A DNA stretch of 64,000 bases from Rickettsiales bacterium (GCA_035765535.1 DASTXE010000001.1:1-64000); one strand, 5' to 3'; counted from the first letter of the stretch, positions 26,639 to 35,974 are shown. Notes: generated by a model from the letters alone, not told the origin. Translations and numbers: made by a program.

Positions 26639-27649
26639 TTAGCGTTCGCTCTCGTCACCTTCGCCATTGGTCACAGGTTGCTGCTGTTGCTGTTCTTCAG
26701 CAAAAGCAGGCTGAGCCTGATGGTTTCGAATGGCAGAAGAGAGGCGCACGCGGTTGCTGCCGGGAAGCATGGCGAGGTGATTGAAGGTTCTATCCAGCAG
26801 CGCGATCATCCTGTCGTCACGTGAGCGCCAAGTGCTGCCCCCCAGTACCACGGCAACCAGATGATGTCCGTCACGATTGACAGAGGTCACAAGGTTGAAG
26901 CCGGAAGCGCGGATAAAGCCGGTCTTGATGCCGTCTACACCGGCATAACGCATCATGACATGGTTATGCGTGACGTAGGTGTTGCCGCGGAACGTAAAAG
27001 ATTCCGTTTTGAAGAACGGAAAATACTGCGGGAAGTCGCGCTTCAGAGCGAGACCGAGCATTGCCATATCGCGTGCCGTGGTATGCTGGCGGGGATTGGG
27101 AAGGCCGGAAGCGTTCTGGAATACGGTGTTTTTCATGCCCAGTTCAGCCGCCTTGCGGGTCATTTTCTGAGCGAAGTCGCTTTCCGTTCCGCCGATCGTT
27201 TCACCCAGCGCGGTCGCGGAGTCGTTAGCCGAATTGACGACGATGCTCAGAATGGCATCTTTCACTTTCAGGTGTTCGCCGGGGGAAAGAGCGATATTGG
27301 TAGCGGGCATGCCAGCGGCATGGCGCGAGACGATGATGTCCTGATCCAGCGAAAGCTTATTATGCTTGAGCGCATCAAAGGTCAGGTACAGCGTCATCAT
27401 TTTGGTGAGTGAAGCGGGGTAGTGCAAAGCGTCGGCGCTTTCGGATTCCAGCACCTGGTTGCTATCTGCATCCACTACGATCGTAGCAACATGCGGAGCT
27501 TTGTAGACCGCATGGTATGCTTTTTTGTGGTGATGGTGGTGGTGATGCTTGCTGGAAGCATATGCAGATTGAGGAGCGGCAAAGGAAATACTCAGCGCAG
27601 CGAGGAACGATGCCACAACAAAAACATGGTTCTTCGCAAATCTTGCCAT
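26639..27649 (-). CDS. D-alanyl-D-alanine carboxypeptidase (PBP5/DacF type, S11)
   Basis: 336 residues. A signal peptide of about 31 residues is followed by the serine peptidase domain with SLTK (80-83, nucleophile Ser80), SAN (140-142) and KTG (242-244). It trims the terminal D-Ala of peptidoglycan stem peptides in the periplasm. The mature N-terminus starts with SSK followed by seven consecutive histidines (35-41). The C-terminal beta domain typical of PBP5 is missing, and the protein ends in a Gln-rich, acidic tail. No C-terminal amphipathic anchor is evident. Confidence 0.94.
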   Translation of the reverse strand: MARFAKNHVFVVASFLAALSISFAAPQSAYASSKHHHHHHHKKAYHAVYKAPHVATIVVDADSNQVLESESADALHYPASLTKMMTLYLTFDALKHNKLSLDQDIIVSRHAAGMPATNIALSPGEHLKVKDAILSIVVNSANDSATALGETIGGTESDFAQKMTRKAAELGMKNTVFQNASGLPNPRQHTTARDMAMLGLALKRDFPQYFPFFKTESFTFRGNTYVTHNHVMMRYAGVDGIKTGFIRASGFNLVTSVNRDGHHLVAVVLGGSTWRSRDDRMIALLDRTFNHLAMLPGSNRVRLSSAIRNHQAQPAFAEEQQQQQPVTNGEGDESER

Positions 27650-27764
27650 TTCCTGCCCACCTTCTGCTTTATTTTCCCGACAAATTCGATTATCGCAAAA
27701 ACTGGGAGAATAATCAAGAGGCGGTATGAAAAAATACGTGAAAATTATGCGTTGATTTAATGGT

Positions 27765-28094
27765 TTAATAAGTGTTAACTGAACTGCTGGCTGTTAATAG
27801 ATCCCCGGAACGCCTTGTAACCAGCGCATATTGCATCCTCCGCATCGTTCCGAGCAGTAAAATACTTGTATTTCCAAACGTTCCTATTGCACTGCAAAAA
27901 ATGAAATGATGATCGCCGTTATGGGTGCAGGCATAGATAAAGGTGACAAGGCTGCAGGCTGAGAACAGCGACCAGGTCGCTAGGTTCATGGTCAGCGCAC
28001 CGGACTTGTCTTTTATAAGCGTGACTATCTGCGGGAGGAAAGCGGCACCGAATATGAGACCATTTGCGCTGTAAAGTGTTGTAATAGCGTCCAT
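27765..28094 (-). CDS. Small PQ-loop/SemiSWEET-like membrane protein
   Basis: 109 residues. Three hydrophobic helices with FLPQI in the first (the PQ-loop signature), then KDKSGALTMNLATWSLFSACSLVTFIY and a third segment around FIFCSAIGTFGNTSILLL. The size and a single three-helix repeat match SemiSWEET-type transporters, which dimerise to make a sugar pore; the substrate here is unknown. AAAGGAAG precedes the ATG. Stand-alone gene. Confidence 0.75.
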   Translation of the reverse strand: MDAITTLYSANGLIFGAAFLPQIVTLIKDKSGALTMNLATWSLFSACSLVTFIYACTHNGDHHFIFCSAIGTFGNTSILLLGTMRRMQYALVTRRSGDLLTASSSVNTY

Positions 28095-28184
28095 AAACTC
28101 TTCCTTTCCCGTGAGCTTTTATTCCTGTAGAGAAAAAAGAATAGCAAACTATTGTTACGGGTTTATGACGAGCTTGTGAAAGAT

Positions 28185-28781
28185 TTATGACGTGGTTTTG
28201 GCCTTGCGGCGGGCACGGATTGCTGTGGAAGAAGCGGGGTGACGGCGAGCAAGGATATACATATAGGCCCAGTGCCCCGCTTTATCGGCAATGGCAGAAA
28301 TGCCTCGTCCCGGCAGGCGCAGGCGCTGCATGGCGAGCGCGGCTTTGGAACGCAGCGCGATATGGGAAAACGGCGCACGATCAAAAATAACAATCGGCAT
28401 CATTTCAATAATGGAGCGCCAACGTTGCCAGCGGTGAAAACTCGCGAGGTTGTCTGCCCCCATGATCCAGACGAATTTAGTGCCAGGATAATGCTTCTTC
28501 AGCGCTGCAAGCGTGGCATAAGTATATTGCAGGCCATGTTTTTGCTCGAAGTCGCTGACGGTAATATGCGGGTCGTTGCGGGTCATGGAGCGGGCAGAAG
28601 CAAGCCGAACCTCATAACTGGACATGTCCGTCCTGGATTTAAGGGGATTCTGGGGTGAAACCAGCCACCACACCTGATCCAGCTTCAGCTGTTTAAGGGC
28701 TTCGCGACTGATATGCAGATGGCCTTCATGCGCCGGATTGAATGAGCCTCCGAGCAAGCCGATACGTAAGCGGGAGGTCAT
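28185..28781 (-). CDS. nadD: Nicotinate-nucleotide adenylyltransferase
   Basis: 198 residues. Adds AMP to NaMN to give deamido-NAD. GLLGGSFNPAHEGHLHIS contains the nucleotidyltransferase HxGH motif (18-21), WLVSPQNPLK is the substrate loop, and SSTAIR near the C-terminus is the second ATP motif. The start codon overlaps the proA stop by 4 bases (ATGA), so translation is coupled. proA-nadD is a standard alphaproteobacterial pairing. Confidence 0.96.
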   Translation of the reverse strand: MTSRLRIGLLGGSFNPAHEGHLHISREALKQLKLDQVWWLVSPQNPLKSRTDMSSYEVRLASARSMTRNDPHITVSDFEQKHGLQYTYATLAALKKHYPGTKFVWIMGADNLASFHRWQRWRSIIEMMPIVIFDRAPFSHIALRSKAALAMQRLRLPGRGISAIADKAGHWAYMYILARRHPASSTAIRARRKAKTTS

Positions 28782-30040
28782 TTTGGCCTTGTCTGTCCGT
28801 TACCTCTGACGACGTATTTGAACGTGGTGAGCTGCTCCACGCCGACGGGGCCGCGTGCATGCAGCCTGCCGGTGGCAATGCCGATTTCCGCGCCGAATCC
28901 GAATTCGCCGCCATCGGCGAACTGGGTGGATGCGTTATGCAGCACAATGGCCGAATCCACGTTTTTCAGGAATTTTGCCGCGGCGGTAGCGTTTTTCGTA
29001 ATAATGGCATCCGTATGGTGCGAACCGTAAGTATTGATATGGCGAATGGCTTCATCAATGCCGCCAACGGTTTTAATGGACAGGATCGCATCCAGATATT
29101 CCGTACTCCAGTCGCTGGCCTTGGCGGGTTTGATACGCGCATCCACCTTGCGGGCTTCCGCATCGCCGCGTAATTCGCAGCCTGCCTTAATAAGTGCATC
29201 CGCCAGTTTGGGCAGCAAGGGCAGCATCTCCTTGTCGATCACAAGTGATTCGGTCGCACCGCAGATGCCCGTGCGCCGCATTTTAGCGTTCAGCAGCACT
29301 TCCTGCGCCATGGCGGGATCGGCGTTCTTGTGAATATAGGTATGACAGTTACCGTCCAGATGAAGCAGGGTAGGGACGCGGCTGTCTTTCATCACGCGCG
29401 ACGTAAGCGACTTGCCGCCACGGGGAATGATGACATCCAGATATTGTGTCATGCGTAGCATCATGCCGACAGCTTCGCGATCCGTTGTGGGGACAAGCTG
29501 TACAGCATGTTCAGGCAGGCTCGCCGCTTTCAGGCCCTGTTTGAGGCAGTTGGCGATAGCGGTTGAGGAATGAAAACTGTCGGAACCGCCGCGCAGGATA
29601 ACAGCGTTCCCGGATTTCAGGCACAGCGCCCCTGCATCCGCCGTCACATTTGGGCGCGATTCATAGATGATGCCGATGACACCAAGGGGAACGGAGATTC
29701 GGTCAATCACGAGGCCATTGGGGCGTTTGAACGTGGCCAGCGTTTTACCAAGTGCGTCCGGTAATTTAGCAATGTCCTCAAGCGATTTCGCCATTGCTTC
29801 AATACGTGCGGGCGTAAGTTCCAGCCGGTCGAGCATGGCTTTTCCCATACCGGCCTTGCGCGCAGCCGCCATATCTTTGGCATTCGCAGTTTGAATCTTC
29901 TTGCTGTCTGCGCGTAAAACGGCGGCGGCTTCCGTCAAAGCCTGATTGCGCTGTTTGGCGGAGGACTCTGCAAGCAGCCCATAAGCTTCACGTGCATCTG
30001 CACCCAGTTTCAGCATTATTTTTTTTGTATCGGTAGCCAT
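28778..30040 (-). CDS. proA: Gamma-glutamyl phosphate reductase
   Basis: 420 residues. Reduces glutamyl-5-phosphate to the semialdehyde with NADPH, the second step to proline. PLGVIGIIYESRPNVTADAGALCLKSGNAVILRGG (shown in part) covers the cofactor region, DVIIPRGGKSL follows, and the catalytic Cys is in RRTGICGATESLV. proB, normally upstream with obgE, is missing; upstream lie 228 bases without a convincing gene and then tRNA-Trp on the same strand. Confidence 0.97.
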   Translation of the reverse strand: MATDTKKIMLKLGADAREAYGLLAESSAKQRNQALTEAAAVLRADSKKIQTANAKDMAAARKAGMGKAMLDRLELTPARIEAMAKSLEDIAKLPDALGKTLATFKRPNGLVIDRISVPLGVIGIIYESRPNVTADAGALCLKSGNAVILRGGSDSFHSSTAIANCLKQGLKAASLPEHAVQLVPTTDREAVGMMLRMTQYLDVIIPRGGKSLTSRVMKDSRVPTLLHLDGNCHTYIHKNADPAMAQEVLLNAKMRRTGICGATESLVIDKEMLPLLPKLADALIKAGCELRGDAEARKVDARIKPAKASDWSTEYLDAILSIKTVGGIDEAIRHINTYGSHHTDAIITKNATAAAKFLKNVDSAIVLHNASTQFADGGEFGFGAEIGIATGRLHARGPVGVEQLTTFKYVVRGNGQTRPK

Positions 30041-30268
30041 TTGATTCTCACTAAGCTCAGTTCGGCACCGACAAAGTGCAAGGAAAAGCTTGCTTTGCGT
30101 AAGGTTCCGAGGGTGTAATCACCAATGAAGCTAATATAAGACGAAGCGCGCTTATTACAAGAGGATAATTCTTTGTAAGTATCAGGAATAGAAAGGGCTA
30201 AGGAGGAGAAACGACCTAGGGGTAAAGGAGAAAATATTCCAGCCATACTATTGATGGTGCCATATAAA

Positions 30269-30344
30269 TGGCAGGGGCGACAGGAATCGAACCTGCAACC
30301 CCCGGTTTTGGAGACCGGTGCTCTACCAATTGAGCTACACCCCT
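30269..30344 (-). tRNA. tRNA-Trp (anticodon CCA)
   Basis: 76 nt: acceptor AGGGGTG/CGCCCCT (one wobble pair), anticodon stem CCGGT/ACCGG with loop CTCCAAA, T-arm GGTTCGATTCC, discriminator G, encoded CCA. In many alphaproteobacteria tRNA-Trp precedes secE-nusG; here it precedes proA. Confidence 0.95.
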
Positions 30345-30522
30345 TTATTGCATCGTTCGCCATGCTTATAGTAACAGTCTTGCGGAATGTAAATCCCCAA
30401 ATCGCTGAGTTTGCGCTTAAATTGAATAAAATACGGTTGGACTTGAAAAATCCTGGGCAGGGGATTATATTAACAAAAGATTAATTCCATGTGCAGTTCG
30501 CACGATTTCATAAGGTAACAGC

Positions 30523-31410
30523 ATGACGAATCAGCTTCCTGTCGTTTCGGCGGAAGGCGGGCTCCGCCGGTATCTGGCCGAAATACGGAAAATACCTCTC
30601 CTGACCGAGGCGGAAGAATATATGCTCGCCAAGCGGTTTCAGGAACATAATGATATTGCGGCCGCGCACCGGCTTGTCACAAGCCATCTGCGTCTGGTCG
30701 CCAAGATTGCCGGGCAGTATCGCGGTTACGGCCTGCCTTCAAGCGAGCTCGTGGCGGAAGGCAATATCGGCCTCATGCAGGCCGTGCGCCGCTTCGACCC
30801 TGACCGCGGCTTTCGTCTGGCCACTTACGCCATGTGGTGGATCAAGGCGGCGATTCAGGAATATATCCTGCGCTCCTGGTCATTGGTGAAGCTTGGCTCA
30901 AGCGCTGCCCAGAAGAAGCTCTTTTTCGGTTTGCGCAAAGTCAAGAACAGCATGCGTCAGGCTGCGAATGAGCTCACGCACGGTGTGCTGACTCCGGAAG
31001 AAGTGACGGAGATTGCGGCGAAGATGGGTGTCAGCGAAGAAGACGTGATCGACATGGATACGCGCATGTCTGCGCATGACCAGCATCTGAACAGCAAAGT
31101 TGGGGGCGACAGTGACGATGAATGGCAGGATATGCTGGCGGAACCGTCGGACAATCAGGAAACATTGCTTGCGGAAAGCCAGGAGCGCAAGTTGAATAGC
31201 CGTATGCTGGAAAGTGCGATTGCCAAGCTCAGTGAACGTGAGCAGGATATCATTCGCGAACGGCACCTGAAAGAACAGCCGGCTACACTGGAAGACCTGA
31301 GCAAGACCTATAATATTTCACGCGAACGCGTCCGCCAGATTGAAAGCCGGGCGATCGAGAAGCTGCAGAAAGAGATGCTGCTCTTGACGCAGGAAAAGAC
31401 GGCCGCCTAA
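30523..31410 (+). CDS. rpoH: RNA polymerase heat-shock sigma factor RpoH (sigma-32)
   Basis: 295 residues. Group 3 sigma-70 member: region 2 has SSELVAEGNIGLMQAVRRFDPDRGFRLATYAMWWIKAAIQEYI (shown in part), the RpoH box reads QKKLFFGLRK (130-139), and region 4 ends ISRERVRQIESRAIEKLQ. It directs transcription of chaperone and protease genes; a fitting promoter lies before groESL at 14.8 kb. It converges with thiE, with a 4-base overlap of the 3' ends. Confidence 0.97.
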   Translation: MTNQLPVVSAEGGLRRYLAEIRKIPLLTEAEEYMLAKRFQEHNDIAAAHRLVTSHLRLVAKIAGQYRGYGLPSSELVAEGNIGLMQAVRRFDPDRGFRLATYAMWWIKAAIQEYILRSWSLVKLGSSAAQKKLFFGLRKVKNSMRQAANELTHGVLTPEEVTEIAAKMGVSEEDVIDMDTRMSAHDQHLNSKVGGDSDDEWQDMLAEPSDNQETLLAESQERKLNSRMLESAIAKLSEREQDIIRERHLKEQPATLEDLSKTYNISRERVRQIESRAIEKLQKEMLLLTQEKTAA

Positions 31411-32054
31411 GCTTTTGCCTTGGCAATAGCCTGCTCAAATTCCCTGACAGCTTCGGCGGCTCCCTGCGGATGTTCCCAGACGGAAGTAATCGCGGCGATG
31501 AAATCCGCGCCTGCAGTGACAAGTGGGCCGCAATTTTCCGGCTTCATGCCGCCGATTGCAACGCAGGGTATGGTCGTATAGGTGGACCACCATTCGATGA
31601 TTTCCGGCGTCGGGATACCCCATTTTTCCACTTTTTCCTGCGGTTTGGACTTTGTCGGAAAGAAAGCGCCGAACGCAACGTAATCTGCGCCTTCTTCGGC
31701 TGCGCGTATTCCCATGTCTTTTGAAGCGTGGCAGCTCACCCCGATCACTCCCTCATCGCCAAGAATCTTTCTGGCATCCGCTACGGTCATGTCTTCCTGT
31801 CCCAGATGCACGCCATCCGCGCCGCACTGCACGGCGAGGTCAGCCCGGTCGTTCAGAATGAACGCGATGTCATATTCACGGCATAAAGGTACTATCTCTC
31901 TGGCCGCATTTAAGATTTCCTGATCGTCTGCTTCTTTCAGGCGCAATTGGAAAGCCTTTACCGCTTCCGTAGCCAATGCGGCTTCAAGCTGCGGGAGGAA
32001 CCCCTCCAATTGCAGGCGGGGAGGGGAAACAAGATACAAATGGCAGTCCGACAT
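31407..32054 (-). CDS. thiE: Thiamine-phosphate synthase
   Basis: 215 residues, TIM barrel. Joins HMP-PP and the thiazole phosphate to make thiamine phosphate. AFQLRLKEADDQEI (usual LRxK), FILNDRADLAVQCGADGVHLGQEDM, VIGVSCHASKDMGIRAAEEGADYVAFGAFFPT and CVAIGGMKPENC are family motifs. The normal stretch GPIFPTxTK reads GAFFPTKSK. No other thi gene and no TPP riboswitch are seen here. It diverges from metE, with 72 bases between the starts. Confidence 0.94.
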   Translation of the reverse strand: MSDCHLYLVSPPRLQLEGFLPQLEAALATEAVKAFQLRLKEADDQEILNAAREIVPLCREYDIAFILNDRADLAVQCGADGVHLGQEDMTVADARKILGDEGVIGVSCHASKDMGIRAAEEGADYVAFGAFFPTKSKPQEKVEKWGIPTPEIIEWWSTYTTIPCVAIGGMKPENCGPLVTAGADFIAAITSVWEHPQGAAEAVREFEQAIAKAKA

Positions 32055-32126
32055 AAGAAAACCGTTGATTTAATGATGGAATATTACGATAAATATCGTC
32101 CCCCTCATTTAGTCAAGGAGAGAGTA

Positions 32127-34469
32127 ATGGTGATTGCTGCAAATTTGGGTTTCCCGCGTATCGGGGCAAACCGCGAACTGAAAAAAGCCTTGGAAAGCTA
32201 CTGGAAAGGTGAATTGACCGAACAGGCGCTGAAGGATGTTGCCAAGGAAATGCGCAAGACCCATTGGACGATGCAGCACCGTGCCGGAATCAAGCACGTG
32301 CCGTCGAACGATTTCTCCTACTATGATCAGGTGCTGGACACGATCGCGATGGTCGGTGCTGTTCCGGAGCGTTACGGCTTCACCGGTGAGAAGGTGGATT
32401 TCGCCACCTATTTCGCAATGGCGCGCGGCGTGCAGCATAAGCACGAACACAAAGCGGGGGAAACATGTGCGCATGCGCATGACGCATCGGCGATGGAAAT
32501 GACCAAGTGGTTCGACACGAACTATCATTATATCGTGCCGGAACTGCATGAAGGCCAGAAATTCCGCCTGGCATCCGACAAGATTTTCGACGAATTCAAG
32601 GAAGCCAAACTGCAGGGCCTGCATACGCGCCCTGTGCTGCTGGGGCCGGTTTCGTTCCTGTTGCTGGCTAAAATGAAGAGCGGCAGCAAATCTGCTATCT
32701 CACTGTTGCCGGAACTTCTGCCGGTTTACGAGCGCGTATTGAAGCAGCTTGCTGCGCTGGGCGCTGACTGGGTACAGGTGGATGAACCCTGTCTCGTGCT
32801 CGATCTGAACGACGAAACGCGTGCAGCCTACAAAACCGCTTACGAAAAACTGGCTGCTGCTGCACCGGAATTGCACATCATGCTGACCACCTATTTCGGC
32901 GATCTGCGCGACAATCTCGACACGGCTGTTTCACTGCCGGTGGACGGTCTGCATATCGACCTCGTACGGGCGCCGGAACAGCTGGATGCAGTGCTGGCAA
33001 AACTGCCCGCCAAGAAGAGCCTGTCGGTTGGCGTGGTGAATGGCCGCAACATCTGGCGTACGGATCTCGACGCGGCGATCAAGCTGGTTGAAAAGGCCGT
33101 ATCCAAAGTAGGTTCGGAACGGGTACAGGTTGCGGCATCCTGTTCGCTGCAATTCTCGCCGGTGGATCTCGATATTGAAGACAAGCTCGATGCAGAGCTG
33201 AAAAGCTGGCTGGCATTTGCCAAGCAGAAGCTGGCCGAAATCGCCATCATCACCAAAGCGGTGAGCGAAGGCCATGCGGCAGTGAAAGCGGAGTTGGAAT
33301 CCAGCCGCAAGGCGCAGGAAGCGCGTCGCACTTCGACCCGCATTCATAACTTGCAGGTGAAAGACCGCGCAGCGAAGGTAGATGCTTCCATGCGCAGCCG
33401 TAAGAGTGCGTTTGCAGCGCGTATCAAGAAACAGCAGGAATCATTGAACCTGCCGCTGCTGCCGACGACGACCATCGGTTCCTATCCGCAGACCGCGGAA
33501 GTGCGTGCTAAGCGTGCTGACTTCAAGGCAGGCAAAATCACAGCGGAAGCCTATGATACCTTCCTGAAGGAAGAAACGGCGCGCTGCGTGAAGTACCAGG
33601 AAGAGATCGGGATCGACGTGCTCGTTCACGGTGAATTCGAACGTAACGACATGGTCGAATATTTCGGCGAACAGCTTGACGGTTTCACCTTCACCAAGAA
33701 TGGCTGGGTACAGAGCTATGGCGCACGTTGCGTGAAGCCGCCGGTAATTTTCGGTGATGTAGCGCGTCCCAAGCAGATGACGGTTGAATGGGCAAAGTAT
33801 GCGCAGTCACTGACGAAGAAAGAAATGAAGGGCATGTTGACCGGACCGGTGACGATCCTGCAATGGTCCTTTGTGCGTGACGATCAGCCGCGCAGCGAAA
33901 CCTGCCGCCAGATCGCTCTGGCGATCCGTGACGAAGTGGCGGATCTGGAAGCCGCAGGCATTAAGATCATTCAGATCGACGAAGCTGCAATCCGTGAAGG
34001 GCTGCCGCTGCGCCGTGACGATTGGAAAGCGTATCTGGATTGGGCAGTCGATTGCTTCCGTATTTCGGCAAGCGTTGCCAAAGACGAAACGCAGATCCAC
34101 ACGCATATGTGCTACTCGGAGTTCAACGATATCATCGCTGCCATCGCCGATATGGATGCGGATGTGATCTCGATTGAAACCTCGCGCTCCCAGATGGAAC
34201 TGTTGGATGCATTCGTGAACTTCAAATACCCCAACCAGATCGGGCCGGGCGTATATGACATTCACAGCCCGCGCGTTCCGTCGCAGGAAGAAATGGAAGC
34301 ACTGCTGCGCAAGGCGCTCAGCGTACTCTCCGCTGAACAGATCTGGGTCAATCCGGATTGCGGTCTGAAGACTCGCGGCTGGGCGGAAGTGAAGCCTGCG
34401 CTGGAAGCAATGGTCGCAGCAGCCGAAAAGCTGCGCGGCGAACTGCAGCAGAAGAAAATGGCAAGCTAA
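32127..34469 (+). CDS. metE: Cobalamin-independent methionine synthase
   Basis: 780 residues from the ATG with AAGGAGAG upstream (the frame stays open 60 codons further but lacks a site and runs into thiE). Transfers methyl from methyl-THF-polyglutamate to homocysteine. Zinc ligands of the C-terminal barrel are all present: His660 and Cys662 (HTHMCYSEF), Glu684 (SIETSRSQ) and Cys745 (NPDCGLKTR). MetE is normally about 755 residues. Part of the extra length is a His/Cys-rich insert at about 102-120 (H104, H106, H108, C114, H116, H118) just before EMTKWFDTNYHY. Ends in a strong terminator. Confidence 0.97.
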   Translation: MVIAANLGFPRIGANRELKKALESYWKGELTEQALKDVAKEMRKTHWTMQHRAGIKHVPSNDFSYYDQVLDTIAMVGAVPERYGFTGEKVDFATYFAMARGVQHKHEHKAGETCAHAHDASAMEMTKWFDTNYHYIVPELHEGQKFRLASDKIFDEFKEAKLQGLHTRPVLLGPVSFLLLAKMKSGSKSAISLLPELLPVYERVLKQLAALGADWVQVDEPCLVLDLNDETRAAYKTAYEKLAAAAPELHIMLTTYFGDLRDNLDTAVSLPVDGLHIDLVRAPEQLDAVLAKLPAKKSLSVGVVNGRNIWRTDLDAAIKLVEKAVSKVGSERVQVAASCSLQFSPVDLDIEDKLDAELKSWLAFAKQKLAEIAIITKAVSEGHAAVKAELESSRKAQEARRTSTRIHNLQVKDRAAKVDASMRSRKSAFAARIKKQQESLNLPLLPTTTIGSYPQTAEVRAKRADFKAGKITAEAYDTFLKEETARCVKYQEEIGIDVLVHGEFERNDMVEYFGEQLDGFTFTKNGWVQSYGARCVKPPVIFGDVARPKQMTVEWAKYAQSLTKKEMKGMLTGPVTILQWSFVRDDQPRSETCRQIALAIRDEVADLEAAGIKIIQIDEAAIREGLPLRRDDWKAYLDWAVDCFRISASVAKDETQIHTHMCYSEFNDIIAAIADMDADVISIETSRSQMELLDAFVNFKYPNQIGPGVYDIHSPRVPSQEEMEALLRKALSVLSAEQIWVNPDCGLKTRGWAEVKPALEAMVAAAEKLRGELQQKKMAS

Positions 34470-34488
34470 GCTACTACGTTTTAAGAAA

Positions 34489-34518
34489 AAGGCGGTGGGA
34501 ATACCACCGCCTTTTTTT
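34489..34518 (+). terminator. Intrinsic terminator of metE
   Basis: 10-bp perfect stem AAGGCGGTGG/CCACCGCCTT, 5-base loop, followed by a run of Ts. Confidence 0.93.
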
Positions 34519-34537
34519 GTGGCTGAATCCTCTTATC

Positions 34538-34611
34538 GTCATCCCGCTGCTTGACAGCGGGATCTTATGCAATGGACAAAGAGATACCGCGATCAAGTCG
34601 CGATATGGCGG
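34538..34611. repeat. Two-hairpin palindromic intergenic element
   Basis: Hairpin one is CCCGCTG-CTTGA-CAGCGGG within GTCATCCC...GGGATC. Hairpin two is CCGCGA-TCAAG-TCGCG within ATACC...GATATGG. The form GTCATCCC-palindrome-GGGATC is familiar from dispersed repeats in Rickettsiales and other alphaproteobacteria. Only one copy was found in this window. Confidence 0.6.
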
Positions 34612-34621
34612 CGTAGAAAAG

Positions 34622-34657
34622 AGCACAAATAAAAAGGGCGCGAAATAATCGCGCCCT
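34622..34657 (-). terminator. Intrinsic terminator of fabF
   Basis: 9-bp stem AGGGCGCGA/TCGCGCCCT with a 5-base loop. On the minus strand it is followed by TTTTTATTT, 25 bases beyond the fabF stop. Confidence 0.9.
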
Positions 34658-34681
34658 CATATTTTAATATACCAATGAACC

Positions 34682-35941
34682 TTATATCTTCTTAAAGATA
34701 ACCGAAGCGTTCGTGCCGCCAAATCCGAAAGAGTTCGAGAGCGCGACATTAATCGTGCGCGGCTTGGCTTTATTCGGCACCAGATCGATATCGCAGCCCT
34801 CGGAAGGGTCGTTCAGGTTCAGTGTCGGCGGAGCGATCTGGTCACGGATGGCAAGAATGGAGAATATTGCTTCCACGCTACCAGCTGCGCCGAGAAGATG
34901 GCCGATAGCCGACTTGGTGGAGGACATGGAAAGCTTCTTGGAATGTTCACCGAACATGCGCTTTACCGCAGCCAGTTCGATCTCGTCACCCAGCGGTGTT
35001 GAGGTGCCGTGTGCGTTGATATAGTCGACATCTTCCGGCTTCAGGCCTGCACGGTTCAGCGCGGCCTTCATGGCGCGGTAACCGCCATTGCCATCGCTGG
35101 CCGGAGCGGTAATGTGGTTTGCATCGCCGGAGAGGCCATAACCGACCACTTCAGCATAAATCTTTGCGCCACGCTTCTTGGCGTGTTCATATTCTTCCAG
35201 TACCACGATACCGGCGCCTTCACCCATGACGAAACCGTCACGGCCTTTATCCCATGGGCGGGATGCCTGCTGCGGCGTGTCGTTGTACGAAGTGGAAAGC
35301 GCACGTGCAGCCGCGAATCCTGCAATGCCTATACGGCATGCGGCAGCTTCCGCCCCGCCTGCAACCATAACATCTGCATCGCCGAACTGGATCAGGCGGG
35401 CAGCGTCGCCAATGGCGTGAGCGCCCGTCGCGCAGGCGGTAACCACGGAATGGTTCGGGCCTTTGAAGCCGTACATAATGGAAACATGACCCGAGGCCAG
35501 ATTGATAAGGCTTGCGGGAATGAAGAACGGGCTGACGCGGCGCGGACCTTTTTCGCGCATTTCGAGTACAGTGCGTTCGATTTCGGCAAGACCGCCTATG
35601 CCGGAGCCAATCATGACGCCGGTCATTTCTTTTTCTTCGTCCGTTTCAGGCTTCCAGCCAGAATCTTCAATAGCCTGAGTTGCAGCCGCAATAGCAAAGA
35701 TGATGAAATCATCCATCTTCTTCTGCTCTTTCGGCGCAACCCATTTATCGGCATTGAATTCAGGCTCGTCTTCGCCGCGGGGAACCATGCCTGCAATACG
35801 GGCAGGGAGGTCAGAAACATCGAACTGGGTAATCGGTCCGATGCCGGACTGACCGGCAATGAGCTTTTTCCAGCTTGCTTCAACTCCGCAAGCCAGCGGA
35901 GTAACCAGGCCTAACCCCGTAACTACAACGCGACGAGTCAT
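34682..35941 (-). CDS. fabF: Beta-ketoacyl-ACP synthase II
   Basis: 419 residues. Condenses malonyl-ACP with acyl-ACP to elongate fatty acids. Starts TRRVVVTGLGLVTPLACGVE; nucleophile Cys170 in VVTACATGAHAIGDA; the two catalytic His are in NAHGTSTPLGD and SAIGHLLGAAG; the C-terminal SFGFGGTNAS is intact. It follows acpP by 33 bases, the standard acpP-fabF order, so substrate carrier and enzyme are co-expressed. Confidence 0.98.
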   Translation of the reverse strand: MTRRVVVTGLGLVTPLACGVEASWKKLIAGQSGIGPITQFDVSDLPARIAGMVPRGEDEPEFNADKWVAPKEQKKMDDFIIFAIAAATQAIEDSGWKPETDEEKEMTGVMIGSGIGGLAEIERTVLEMREKGPRRVSPFFIPASLINLASGHVSIMYGFKGPNHSVVTACATGAHAIGDAARLIQFGDADVMVAGGAEAAACRIGIAGFAAARALSTSYNDTPQQASRPWDKGRDGFVMGEGAGIVVLEEYEHAKKRGAKIYAEVVGYGLSGDANHITAPASDGNGGYRAMKAALNRAGLKPEDVDYINAHGTSTPLGDEIELAAVKRMFGEHSKKLSMSSTKSAIGHLLGAAGSVEAIFSILAIRDQIAPPTLNLNDPSEGCDIDLVPNKAKPRTINVALSNSFGFGGTNASVIFKKI

Positions 35942-35974
35942 CTGAATATAAACGTACTAATTAATAACTAAATA

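Noticed and set aside
31947-32126. Sixty-codon N-terminal extension of metE
   Set aside because: Lies inside thiE on the other strand, has no ribosome site, and MetE proteins begin near the chosen Met.
32055-32126. SAM or TPP riboswitch between thiE and metE
   Set aside because: Only 72 bases, with no conserved core of either class.
34358-34648. 96-codon frame across the metE end and terminator
   Set aside because: Reads through the metE stop region, the terminator and the palindromic repeat; no start signals.
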